Both the position numbers and the translations under genes were made by a program. From an uncultured Coriobacteriaceae bacterium (lineage in GTDB: Bacteria; Actinomycetota; Coriobacteriia; Coriobacteriales; Atopobiaceae): a DNA stretch of 61,862 bases. Each line of letters begins with the position of its first letter. The first letter of the stretch is position 1. The stretch covers positions 1 through 61,862 of the forward strand of contig CADBJR010000016.1 of assembly GCA_902795065.1 (NCBI GenBank), written 5' to 3'. This document shows positions 1-7,660 of the stretch, piece by piece. A model generated the notes under the pieces. That model made no database searches. It was given only the letters and a program-made list of their open reading frames with translations, and had not been told where the DNA came from.

Positions 1-1
1 G

Positions 2-859
2 GGCATCCGCTACTACTCCCGTTGGTTCGACCCCGACGGCACGCGCGAGGACGAGTGGTTCGCCAAGCTCGCCTACATCGACACGGTCTCCTTCGCGCAC
101 CTCGTGCGCTGCCCGATCCTCTTCGGAACCGGTCTCGACGACACGGTCTGCCCGGTTCCCACGCAGGATGCGGTCTACAACCACCTCTCCTGCGAGAAGG
201 AACGCCATTTCTTCGAAGGCAAGGGGCATGTGGAGATCCAGGCGTTCGACGATATGATCCCCGCCTACCTCGAGCAGCTCGATGCCCGCTGGGAGGAGAT
301 CTCCATCCCGGCAGCCGACGGCACGATGCTCTCCGCGCGCTACGTCACCCCGGCGGGGGAGGGCGACCATCCGCTCGTGCTCATGTTCCACGACCACGGC
401 ATCGAGCCGAGGGGCTGGCACCATATCACGCGCTTCCCCGCAATCGGCTATGCGGTCCTCGAGCTCGAGAACCGCTCGGCCGACGTGGATTATGCGCAGG
501 GTATCGCTGATGCCCGAGCAGCGTACGAGAAGGCCCGCGAGCTTGCGGCAGGCGCCCCGATCATCTGCTTCGGCGACGGGTTCGGCGGTTCGCTCGCCCT
601 CGGCGTCGCGGCTTCCGGCGGCGTCGCGAAGGCTGCCGCCTGCAACCCGCTCCCATATCCCGAGCTCATAGAGGCCTCCGCCTCCATCGCGTGCCCGGTC
701 CTCATCGGCACGAGCAGGATGGATGCGGTCGCATCGCCCGCCGGTCAGGATGAGCTGGCGGCGCGCATCGCCTCCTGCAGGCATATCGATTATCCGAAAT
801 ACGTCCACGAGCGCATCAACGCGTTCGAGAACGAGCTACTGTCGTTCATGCACCTTTAG
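2..859 (+). CDS. CE7 acetyl esterase (acetylxylan esterase/cephalosporin-C deacetylase family), tandem, 5' partial
   Basis: The reading frame is already open at base 2, so the N-terminus lies outside the window. The first visible ~95 residues match the C-terminal part of carbohydrate esterase family 7: YYSRWFDP, then KLAYIDTVSF, the catalytic-Asp loop GTGLDDTVCP, and the His in GKGHVEIQ. A second, shorter alpha/beta-hydrolase unit follows (from about base 300: MLSARYVTP, HPLVLMFHDHG, a late acid loop at TSRMDAV). In this unit the nucleophile elbow reads GDGFGG, so the expected Ser is Gly, and it is probably not catalytic. CE7 enzymes remove acetyl groups from sugars. Its place 15 nt upstream of an aldolase, a ROK kinase and NanE suggests deacetylation of sialic acid or host glycan sugars; that role is inference. 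Confidence 0.8.
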   Translation, partial: GIRYYSRWFDPDGTREDEWFAKLAYIDTVSFAHLVRCPILFGTGLDDTVCPVPTQDAVYNHLSCEKERHFFEGKGHVEIQAFDDMIPAYLEQLDARWEEISIPAADGTMLSARYVTPAGEGDHPLVLMFHDHGIEPRGWHHITRFPAIGYAVLELENRSADVDYAQGIADARAAYEKARELAAGAPIICFGDGFGGSLALGVAASGGVAKAAACNPLPYPELIEASASIACPVLIGTSRMDAVASPAGQDELAARIASCRHIDYPKYVHERINAFENELLSFMHL

Positions 860-874
860 GAAAAGGAGAGAACC

Positions 875-1801
875 ATGAGTGCAGACAAGAGATTCCGGGG
901 CGTCATCCCGCCCGTCGTCACGCCCGACACGCCCGACCACGAGCTCGACGTCCCCTCGTTCGAGCGGCTCATCAACTACATGATCGGCGGCGGCGTCGAC
1001 GGCCTGTTCTTCCTCGGCTCCTCGGGCGAGGTCGTCTTCTCCACCGATGAGCGCCGCGACCAGATCGTCCGCGAGGCCGTCCGCATCGTCGCGGGCCGCG
1101 TGCCCGTGCTCGTGGGCATCATCGACACCGAGACCGAGCGCGTGATCGAGCAGGGCAAGCGCGCCATCGCGCTGGGTGCCGACGCCCTCGTCGCCACCGC
1201 GCCGTTCTATGCGCTCGGCGGTCCCGTCGAGGCGGAGGAGCACTTCCGCTGCCTGCACGAGGCGTTCGGCGATGTGCCCCTGTTCGCCTACGACATCCCC
1301 GTGTGCGTCCACACCAAGCTCGGCTGGAAGATGCTCGCCAAGCTCGGCGCCGAGGGTGTGCTCGCCGGTGTCAAGGACTCCTCGGGCGATGACGTCTCCT
1401 TCCGCTACCTCTGCCAGGAGAACGAGAAGCTCGGCCATCCGCTGTCCGTTCTCACCGGACACGAGATCGTGGTCGACGGCGCCTACCTCTCCGGTGCAGA
1501 CGGCTCCGTCCCCGGTCTCGCCAACGTCGAGCCGAAGGGCTACGTGCGCATGTGGAAGGCAGCCCAGGAGGGCGACTGGACGACGGTCAAGGCCGAGCAG
1601 GACCGCCTCAACGAGATCAGCCACATCTTCGACGTCACGAAGGGCCTCGTGGGCTACGCCGGCGGCGTCGGCGCGTTCAAGACCGCCCTCTGGCTCATGG
1701 GCATCTTCGACTCCAACACCATGCCTCGTCCCGTGAAGGCCATGGAGGGCGAGAACGTGGAGGCCATCAAGAAGGTCCTCGAGGACAACGGCCTGCTGTA
1801 G
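875..1801 (+). CDS. nanA: DapA/NanA-family aldolase, probable N-acetylneuraminate lyase
   Basis: A 308-residue TIM-barrel class I aldolase. The substrate carboxylate loop is GSSGE (residues 48-52), the catalytic Tyr is Tyr139 in YDIP, and the Schiff-base Lys is Lys167 in GVKDSSGD. Family members include dihydrodipicolinate synthase, N-acetylneuraminate lyase and 2-keto-3-deoxy sugar-acid aldolases. The downstream ROK kinase and NanE point to cleavage of sialic acid to N-acetylmannosamine and pyruvate. Two residues differ from typical sialate lyases (YDIP for YNIP, KDSSGD after the Lys), so a related sugar-acid substrate is possible. A good ribosome site (AAAGGAGAG) precedes the ATG. Confidence 0.75.
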   Translation: MSADKRFRGVIPPVVTPDTPDHELDVPSFERLINYMIGGGVDGLFFLGSSGEVVFSTDERRDQIVREAVRIVAGRVPVLVGIIDTETERVIEQGKRAIALGADALVATAPFYALGGPVEAEEHFRCLHEAFGDVPLFAYDIPVCVHTKLGWKMLAKLGAEGVLAGVKDSSGDDVSFRYLCQENEKLGHPLSVLTGHEIVVDGAYLSGADGSVPGLANVEPKGYVRMWKAAQEGDWTTVKAEQDRLNEISHIFDVTKGLVGYAGGVGAFKTALWLMGIFDSNTMPRPVKAMEGENVEAIKKVLEDNGLL

Positions 1802-1825
1802 GACCTCGAGCGTGATAGGAGCGCC

Positions 1826-2791
1826 ATGAAGGTCATCGCAATCGATATCGGAGGTACCAAGATCGCGTCCGCCCTCGTCACGTTCGACGAGGCGGGCGCC
1901 TGCGCCGTCGACCATGTCGGCAAGGTGCCCACGTGCGCGATGGAGGGCGGCCCCGCCGTCCTCGTGCGCGTCATCGAGCAGGTGCGCGCCCGTCTCGAGG
2001 ATGCGGCGGGGGAGGAGATCTCCGGCGTCGCCATCTCGAGCGCCGGCGCCATCGACCCCGCCACGGGAGATGTCGTCAGCAGCAACGGGAAGATGCCCGG
2101 CTGGGGCGGCATCCGCCTGGGCTCCGAGGTAACCGCTGCGACGGGTCTGCCGTGCCGCGTGCTCAACGACGTCCACGCCCATGCCCTGGGCGAGTCCCGC
2201 CGAGGCGCGGGCAGGGGCTATGCGAGCTCCATCGTCGTGGGGATCGGCACCGGTGTGGGCGGCGCCTTCGTCGGCGGCGAGCACATCATGCTCGGCGCGC
2301 ACATGGAGGCCGGCCACATCGGGCACGTCCACTGCGCCGAGGCGGCAGGCATGCCCTGCGACTGCGGTGCGACGGGGCATCTGGAATGCATCGCCTCGGG
2401 AACCGCCATCACCGAGTCCTACATCAGGTTCGGTGGCGTCGGGACCTACGAGCGCGATGGCGAGACGGTGCCCATGGACGGCGCCGAGATCAACCGCCGC
2501 GCGCTCGAGCTGGACGACGGGAACGCCATCGCCGCGCAGCAGCTCGCCGGCTTTGCCCTGGGTTCGGTCGTCGCCGGGGTCTGCAGCATGCTCGACCCCG
2601 ATTGCGTCATCCTCTCGGGTTCGGTCATCAACTGCGGCCATTACTGGCATGATGCCGTCGCGCAGGGGTTCGCCGAGACGGCGATGGAGCCCTTGCGCGG
2701 AACGCCGATCCTGCTCGCGAGCCTCGGTGACAACGCGCCGCTCATCGGCGCTGCAGAGCATTTCGTACGATCCGCATACGCGGATATCTGA
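1826..2791 (+). CDS. nanK: ROK-family sugar kinase, probable N-acetylmannosamine kinase
   Basis: A 321-residue ROK kinase. The N-terminal phosphate loop is DIGGTK (residues 7-12), a second phosphate motif is GIGTGVGGAF, and the ROK signature includes EAGHIGH and a CDCGATGH zinc region. In the usual CxCGxxGCxE zinc motif the third Cys is His here, which could still bind zinc. In the operon the likely reaction is ATP-dependent phosphorylation of ManNAc to ManNAc-6-phosphate, between the upstream lyase and the downstream NanE. ROK proteins also phosphorylate glucose and other hexoses, so the substrate is inferred from context. The start follows the aldolase stop by 24 nt. Confidence 0.78.
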   Translation: MKVIAIDIGGTKIASALVTFDEAGACAVDHVGKVPTCAMEGGPAVLVRVIEQVRARLEDAAGEEISGVAISSAGAIDPATGDVVSSNGKMPGWGGIRLGSEVTAATGLPCRVLNDVHAHALGESRRGAGRGYASSIVVGIGTGVGGAFVGGEHIMLGAHMEAGHIGHVHCAEAAGMPCDCGATGHLECIASGTAITESYIRFGGVGTYERDGETVPMDGAEINRRALELDDGNAIAAQQLAGFALGSVVAGVCSMLDPDCVILSGSVINCGHYWHDAVAQGFAETAMEPLRGTPILLASLGDNAPLIGAAEHFVRSAYADI

Positions 2792-2813
2792 TCCCATGGA
2801 GGGGGATACGCAT

Positions 2814-3503
2814 ATGGCCATCTCAGAACTCGTCCAATCGCTCAAGGGCAAGCTCATCGTCTCCGTCCAGGCCTATCCGGGAGAGCCGCTGCGCACGCCC
2901 GAGTTCATGGCCGCCATGGCGCGCGCCTGCGAGCTCGGGGGAGCCGCTGCCATCCGCTGCCAGGGCCTCTCCGACATCTCCGCCATCAAGGGCCGCGTCG
3001 AGGTGCCCGTGATCGGCCTGTGGAAGGAGGGCCACGAGGGCGTCTACATCACGCCCACGCTGCGCCATGCCCTCGCCTGCGTCTGGGCAGGCGCCGATAT
3101 CGTGGCGATCGACGCGACCGACCGCCCGCGTCCGGACGGCCGCACCTTCGCGGAGACCGTCGCGGCGCTCCGCGAGCAGGTCGACACCCTCGTCATGGCC
3201 GACTGCGCCACCATCGAGGACATCCGCAACGCCGTTGCCTGCGGCTGCGACATCGCCTCGACCACGCTCTCCCATGGCAAGGCGGCCATCGACACCACCC
3301 TCGACGACGGTCCCGACATCGCCCTGCTCGCCCAGGCGACGTCCGAGTTCCCCGACTTCCCGGTCATCTGCGAGGGCCATGTCCACACGCCCGCCGACGC
3401 CAGGAAGGCCATGGACGCCGGCGCCTGGGCTGTGGTCGCGGGCACGGGCATCACGCATCCCACCTCGATCACCAGCTGGTTCAAGGCTGCCGTGGAGGCA
3501 TAG
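2814..3503 (+). CDS. nanE: N-acylglucosamine-6-phosphate 2-epimerase (ManNAc-6-P epimerase)
   Basis: A 229-residue TIM-barrel epimerase converting ManNAc-6-P to GlcNAc-6-P in sialic-acid breakdown. NanE landmarks are LIVSVQAYPGEPL near the N-terminus, GLWKEG with a candidate catalytic Lys71, the IDATDRPRPDG phosphate-site motif, VMADCAT, and ICEGHVHTP followed by VVAGTGITHP. The ATG at 2814 is chosen because a GGAGGGGG site lies just upstream; another in-frame ATG at 2796 has no such site. The stop codon directly abuts the rapZ start, so the two are almost certainly co-transcribed and probably translationally coupled. Confidence 0.88.
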   Translation: MAISELVQSLKGKLIVSVQAYPGEPLRTPEFMAAMARACELGGAAAIRCQGLSDISAIKGRVEVPVIGLWKEGHEGVYITPTLRHALACVWAGADIVAIDATDRPRPDGRTFAETVAALREQVDTLVMADCATIEDIRNAVACGCDIASTTLSHGKAAIDTTLDDGPDIALLAQATSEFPDFPVICEGHVHTPADARKAMDAGAWAVVAGTGITHPTSITSWFKAAVEA

Positions 3504-4382
3504 ATGAACGCACCCGACGTCGTCGTCATCACCGGCATGTCGGGCTCGGGCCGCACGCAGGCCCTCCATGTCTTCGAGGACATGGGCTACTACTGCATCG
3601 ACAACCTGCCCCCGCGCCTGCTGCTCGACCTCGCCGGCATGGTGGGGATCAACGCGGGCGTGGGGCGCCATCTGGCGGTGACCTGCGACCTCAGGAGCCA
3701 GGGGCTCTTCGACGACCTCGCAGACTCGCTCGCGAGCCTCACCGACCATGAGATGAGCTACCGCGTCGTATTCCTCGACGCTTCCGACGAGGTCCTCGTG
3801 CGCCGCTACAACGAGAACCGCCGCCGCCATCCGATCGCCTACGAGGGCGAGGAGGTGGCCCATGCCGTCGCCCGCGAGCGTGCGCTGCTCGCCGACGTCA
3901 AGGCGCATGCGGACCTCGTCATCGACACGACCTCGCTCACGACGCGCGCGCTGACCGCGCAGCTCAGGAGGGTCTTCTCGGAGCTCACGGAGCAGCAGCT
4001 CCTCGAGGTCCACGTGTTCTCGTTCGGCTTCAAGCACGGCCTCCCCGCAGAGGCCGACCTGATGATCGACGTGCGTTTCCTGCCCAATCCCTTCTACGAG
4101 CCCGAGCTGCGCGACCTCAACGGCAACGACGCCGCGGTCGCCCGCTATGTGCTCGACAACACCGCGGGGCAGGACTTCCTGGCTGCTTGGGAGAAGCTCC
4201 TCGACACCGTCATGCCCGGCTATGTCGCCGAGGGCAAGTCGCTCCTCTCGATCGCCGTGGGCTGCACGGGCGGACAGCATCGCAGCGTCGCCATCGCCAA
4301 CGTCACGGCGGCGCACCTGTCCGAGCTCGGATACCGCGTGAGCATCTCCCATCGCGACCTCCCCAAGGCTGCGAGGGGATAG
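3504..4382 (+). CDS. rapZ: RapZ/YvcJ-family nucleotide-binding protein
   Basis: A 292-residue P-loop protein. Walker A reads GMSGSGRT, with Arg in place of the usual Lys; a GR variant of this loop is, to my knowledge, common in actinobacterial RapZ. Other signatures are YYCIDNLPP and, in the C-terminal half, FSFGFKHGLP, VRFLPNP and IAVGCTGGQHRSV. In E. coli RapZ binds glucosamine-6-phosphate and directs GlmZ decay; in Gram-positives its role is less clear. The gene begins at the base after the nanE stop and is followed 1 nt later by yvcK. Confidence 0.93.
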   Translation: MNAPDVVVITGMSGSGRTQALHVFEDMGYYCIDNLPPRLLLDLAGMVGINAGVGRHLAVTCDLRSQGLFDDLADSLASLTDHEMSYRVVFLDASDEVLVRRYNENRRRHPIAYEGEEVAHAVARERALLADVKAHADLVIDTTSLTTRALTAQLRRVFSELTEQQLLEVHVFSFGFKHGLPAEADLMIDVRFLPNPFYEPELRDLNGNDAAVARYVLDNTAGQDFLAAWEKLLDTVMPGYVAEGKSLLSIAVGCTGGQHRSVAIANVTAAHLSELGYRVSISHRDLPKAARG

Positions 4383-4383
4383 G

Positions 4384-5451
4384 ATGGCGCGCCATCTGCG
4401 ACAGCCCCTCGCGGTCTGCGTGGGCGGCGGAACCGGCCAGCCGCAGGTGCTGCGGGCGCTCCGCGGGCGCGGTTGGGACCTCGCCGCGGTCGTCGCGATG
4501 GCCGATGACGGCGGCTCTACCGGCGCCATCAGGCGCGCGATGGATGCGGTTCCCCCCGGCGACGTGCGCAACTGCCTCATCGCCCTCGCCGCCGATCCCG
4601 ACTCGCCCCTCGCGCGCAGCTTCCAGCGCAGGCTTCCCGTCGCGGCGAACCATCCGCTCGGAAACCTCATGCTCGCAACGCTCGCAGACGAGAGCGGATC
4701 GTTCCTCGAGGCCGTCGCCACGCTCGAGCGGATGCTCGGATGCATCGGACACGTCCACCCATCCACAACCGAGAACGTCACGCTCCAGGGCATCACGCGC
4801 GATGGCAGGCGCATCTCCGGCGAGGAGATGATCGGGCATGGGCCGTGCACGCTCGAGCGCGTGTGGCTCGAACCCGAGGCCCCCGAGGCATGCGCTGCCG
4901 CGGTTGACGCGATCCGCTCCGCCGACCTGCTGATCCTGGGTCCGGGATCGCTGTTCACCTCCATCATCCCCAACGTGCTGGTCCCCGGTATCGCCCAGGC
5001 CATCCGCGAGACGTCGGCCACGCGCATCTTCGTCTGCCCGAAGGCGGATACCCAGTACGAGAGCTGGGGGCTTGCTGCGGACGAGTACATCACGGCCCTC
5101 TACGACCACGGCCTCGAGGGCTGCGTCGACGCTGTCCTCGTGCACCGCGCCCAGTCGGAGGGAGGGACTGCGACCAGGATGTTCCGCGCCCTCACCCCTG
5201 CCGATATCGCTGCCGATGCGGCCCGCCGGGCTTTCATGGAGACGCGCGGGTTCCCTCGCTCGGAGGAGGTGCTGCCGCGCATTCATCCGGTGCGGGCAGA
5301 CAACGACGTTCTCGCGCACATGCGCAAGCTCGTGCCCCGCGTCGAAGTGCGCGACTTCACCCTCGACGGCGCCCCCACGGCCCACAACCCGGTCCTGCTC
5401 GCGAGCGCGATCGAGGGGGTGAGCGGATGGCATCGTTCACAGCAGAGGTGA
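4384..5451 (+). CDS. yvcK: YvcK/CofD-like gluconeogenesis factor
   Basis: A 355-residue CofD-fold protein of the YvcK family. It starts with the nucleotide-binding loop VGGGTGQPQVLRAL, followed by MADDGGSTGAIR, the PPGDVRNCL motif, and GPGSLFTSIIPN in the middle. In Bacillus, YvcK binds UDP-GlcNAc and adjusts carbon flow into cell-wall precursors; the same ligand is a reasonable but unproven expectation here. The 3' end overlaps the whiA start by 25 nt, which indicates coupling. Confidence 0.92.
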   Translation: MARHLRQPLAVCVGGGTGQPQVLRALRGRGWDLAAVVAMADDGGSTGAIRRAMDAVPPGDVRNCLIALAADPDSPLARSFQRRLPVAANHPLGNLMLATLADESGSFLEAVATLERMLGCIGHVHPSTTENVTLQGITRDGRRISGEEMIGHGPCTLERVWLEPEAPEACAAAVDAIRSADLLILGPGSLFTSIIPNVLVPGIAQAIRETSATRIFVCPKADTQYESWGLAADEYITALYDHGLEGCVDAVLVHRAQSEGGTATRMFRALTPADIAADAARRAFMETRGFPRSEEVLPRIHPVRADNDVLAHMRKLVPRVEVRDFTLDGAPTAHNPVLLASAIEGVSGWHRSQQR

Positions 5452-6380
5452 AAGACGAGCTCTCGCGTGTCGAGGGCCGCTGCCCCACCTGCGAGCGCGC
5501 GCAGCTCTCGGCGCTGCTCCGCGTCTGCGGGACGCTCTCGTTCAAGGGAACGGGCCGGTACGCGCTGCGCATCACCACCGAGACGGGCGCCGTCGCGCGC
5601 ACGATCATCAAGCTCGTCCACGATATCTTCGACCTGAACACCTCGCTCACGATCCGCCGCTCGGTGCTGCATAAGACCCGCAACTACCTCATCGAGCTCG
5701 CCGAGCAGGACGGTCTCGAGGAGGCCCTCACCGAGCTCGGCATCCTCGTTCCCGGCCAGGGGCTCGCCGCGGGCATCCCGCGCGCCCTGCTGCAGAAGCG
5801 CTGCTGCCGCGAGGCCTTCGTCCGCGGGGCCTTCATGGCAGGCGGCTTCATCGCCGACCCGCGCGGGGATTTCCATCTCGAGCTCGCGGTGACGGGGGAG
5901 GACTTCGCCAACGAGCTCGCCGTCCTCGTGGGGTCGCTCGGCGTGCATGCGCGCCTGAACCGCAGGCGCGGTGCCTACGCCATCTACCTCAAGAGCTTCG
6001 ACGACATCGTGACGCTGCTCGTCGCGATGGGTGCCGCCCGCTACGCCCACACCATCGAGGGCGTGCGTGCCATCAAATCGGTCAAGAACGACGTCAACCG
6101 CCGCGTGAACGCCGAGCTCGCCAATCAGAACCGTGCGGGCGATGCTGCCGATGTCCAGCGGGCGCTCATCGATGATGCGGAGCGGCTTGTCGGCCTAGCC
6201 GCACTGCCCCGCGCGGTCCGGGAGTTCTGCGAGCTCAGGCGCGCGAATCCCGAGCTGTCGCTTGCCGATCTCGGCCAGGAGCTCACGCCCCCCGCATCGA
6301 AGTCCGCCATGTACCACCGCCTTCTGCGCCTCCAGTCGATCGTCGACGAGGCCCGCGCTGCGTCTGATGCGGGGAAGTGA
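5427..6380 (+). CDS. whiA: WhiA DNA-binding regulator
   Basis: A 317-residue WhiA. The N-terminal region resembles LAGLIDADG homing endonucleases without nuclease function (FTAEVKDELSR, then LRVCGTLSF and FVRGAFMAGGFI). The C-terminal helix-turn-helix spans about residues 225-310, including SLADLGQEL and SAMYHRLLRL. WhiA controls sporulation septation in Streptomyces and growth or division genes in non-sporulating Gram-positives. It is the last gene of the rapZ-yvcK-whiA set and overlaps yvcK. An imperfect terminator-like hairpin follows. Confidence 0.92.
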   Translation: MASFTAEVKDELSRVEGRCPTCERAQLSALLRVCGTLSFKGTGRYALRITTETGAVARTIIKLVHDIFDLNTSLTIRRSVLHKTRNYLIELAEQDGLEEALTELGILVPGQGLAAGIPRALLQKRCCREAFVRGAFMAGGFIADPRGDFHLELAVTGEDFANELAVLVGSLGVHARLNRRRGAYAIYLKSFDDIVTLLVAMGAARYAHTIEGVRAIKSVKNDVNRRVNAELANQNRAGDAADVQRALIDDAERLVGLAALPRAVREFCELRRANPELSLADLGQELTPPASKSAMYHRLLRLQSIVDEARAASDAGK

Positions 6381-6405
6381 ACTGCCACTTGCGCATGGCA
6401 TAAAA

Positions 6406-6425
6406 ACACCGCCGATGGGCGGTGT
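6406..6425. terminator. Hairpin after whiA
   Basis: A perfect 8-bp stem (6406-6413 with 6418-6425) and a 4-nt loop. On the plus strand no U-run follows, so termination would be weak. On the minus strand the stem is followed by a run of five T, but no minus-strand gene leads into it. It marks the boundary between the whiA operon and the gapA leader. Confidence 0.4.
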
Positions 6426-6464
6426 CTCGCACATTGCGTTCACGTTTAGCGGTAAACTTAGCTA

Positions 6465-6536
6465 GGTTAGGTATCTAACCATCCGTAGGGGCAATTGGGC
6501 CTGGATGGTGAGAGGACCATCCACCCTTTCGAAAGG
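6465..6536 (+). promoter_or_regulatory. Structured leader of gapA (three consecutive inverted repeats)
   Basis: Three short inverted repeats lie in a row before gapA: 6465-6470 with 6475-6480 (6 bp, perfect), 6502-6509 with 6516-6523 (8 bp, perfect), and the self-complementary 6525-6536, which contains most of the AAAGGAG ribosome site. Folding of the last would hide the ribosome site. I see no clean -35/-10 pair. The arrangement suggests an operator plus a leader RNA with translational control, but this is inference. Confidence 0.4.
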
Positions 6537-6544
6537 AGATATGC

Positions 6545-7570
6545 ATGGCAGTCAAGGTTGCAATCAACGGTTTTGGCCGCATCGGTCGTCTGGCTTTCCG
6601 TCAGATGTTCGGTCATGAGGGCTCCGAGATCGTCGCGATCAACGACCTCACCGACCCCAAGATGCTCGCCCACCTGCTGAAGTATGACTCTTCGCAGGGC
6701 AATTACGCACGTGACCATGAGGTCGTCGCCGGTGAGGACTCCATCACCGTCGATGGCAAGACCATCAAGATCTACAGCGAGAAGAACGCTGCCGACCTGC
6801 CGTGGGGCGAGCTCGGCGTCGACGTCGTCCTCGAGTGCACCGGCTTCTACACCTCCAAGGCCAAGGCCCAGGCTCACATCGATGCCGGCGCCAAGAAGGT
6901 CGTCATCTCCGCTCCCGCTGGCAATGACCTGCCCACCATCGTCTACAACGTCAACCATGAGACCCTGACCGCCGAGGACGACATCATCTCCGCCGCCTCC
7001 TGCACCACCAACTGCCTCGCCCCGATGGCCAAGGCCCTCAACGACTTCGCTCCCATCCAGTCCGGCATCATGTGCACCATCCACGCCTACACCGGCGACC
7101 AGATGCTGCTCGACGGCCCGCATCGCAAGGGCGACCTCCGTCGTGCCCGCGCTGCCGCGTGCAACATCGTCCCGAACTCCACCGGCGCCGCCAAGGCCAT
7201 CGGCCTGGTCATCCCCGAGCTCAACGGCAAGCTGATCGGTGCTGCCCAGCGCGTTCCCACGCCCACCGGCTCCACCACCATCCTCTTCGCGGTCGTCAAG
7301 TATGACGGCGTGCTCACCCCCGACGCCATCAACGCTGCCATGAAGGCCGCCTCCGATCCCGAGACCTTCGGCTACAACGAGGACCAGATCGTCTCCTCCG
7401 ACATCGTCGGCATGACCTACGGCTCGCTCTTCGACGCCACCCAGACCATGGTCAAGCAGTGCGGCGACGGCCTCTTCGAGGTCCAGGTCGTCTCCTGGTA
7501 CGACAACGAGAACTCCTACACCTCCCAGATGGTCCGCACCATCAAGTACTTCGAGAAGTTCGTTGCCTAG
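6545..7570 (+). CDS. gapA: Glyceraldehyde-3-phosphate dehydrogenase, type I
   Basis: A 341-residue NAD-dependent GAPDH. The Rossmann loop is INGFGRIGR and the catalytic Cys is Cys153 in SCTTNCLAP. The C-terminal catalytic domain includes [28 protein letters not shown] and the closing [13 protein letters not shown]. It oxidises glyceraldehyde-3-phosphate to 1,3-bisphosphoglycerate. Strong C-ending codon bias and an AAAGGAGAT ribosome site suggest high expression. It heads the gapA-pgk-tpiA operon. Confidence 0.97.
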   Translation: MAVKVAINGFGRIGRLAFRQMFGHEGSEIVAINDLTDPKMLAHLLKYDSSQGNYARDHEVVAGEDSITVDGKTIKIYSEKNAADLPWGELGVDVVLECTGFYTSKAKAQAHIDAGAKKVVISAPAGNDLPTIVYNVNHETLTAEDDIISAASCTTNCLAPMAKALNDFAPIQSGIMCTIHAYTGDQMLLDGPHRKGDLRRARAAACNIVPNSTGAAKAIGLVIPELNGKLIGAAQRVPTPTGSTTILFAVVKYDGVLTPDAINAAMKAASDPETFGYNEDQIVSSDIVGMTYGSLFDATQTMVKQCGDGLFEVQVVSWYDNENSYTSQMVRTIKYFEKFVA

Positions 7571-7606
7571 CAGCAAGCTCGGTTCTCGCCTGAATTAAAC
7601 GGAGTA

Positions 7607-7639
7607 GGGCGCGGTCGCGGGATCAACCCGGCCGCGCCC
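7607..7639 (+). promoter_or_regulatory. Intercistronic hairpin between gapA and pgk
   Basis: Outer arms of 8 bp (7607-7614 with 7632-7639) enclose an inner CGGG/CCCG stem. A weakly T-rich stretch (CTTGTCTT) follows, then the pgk ribosome site. It could be a partial terminator or an RNA-processing and stability element that sets gapA mRNA above pgk; which of these it is cannot be told from sequence. Confidence 0.5.
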
Positions 7640-7660
7640 CTTGTCTTGAAAGGAGTCCGT

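Noticed and set aside
836..2857. Long minus-strand open frame opposite the nan genes (673 codons)
   Set aside because: It lies antisense to three well-supported genes, has no recognisable motif, and reads like the typical Asp/Val/His/Gly-rich shadow of a high-GC coding strand.
6385..6544. Metabolite riboswitch of a known class before gapA
   Set aside because: The hairpins are simple and do not match any known riboswitch core that I can recognise; they are reported only as a structured leader.
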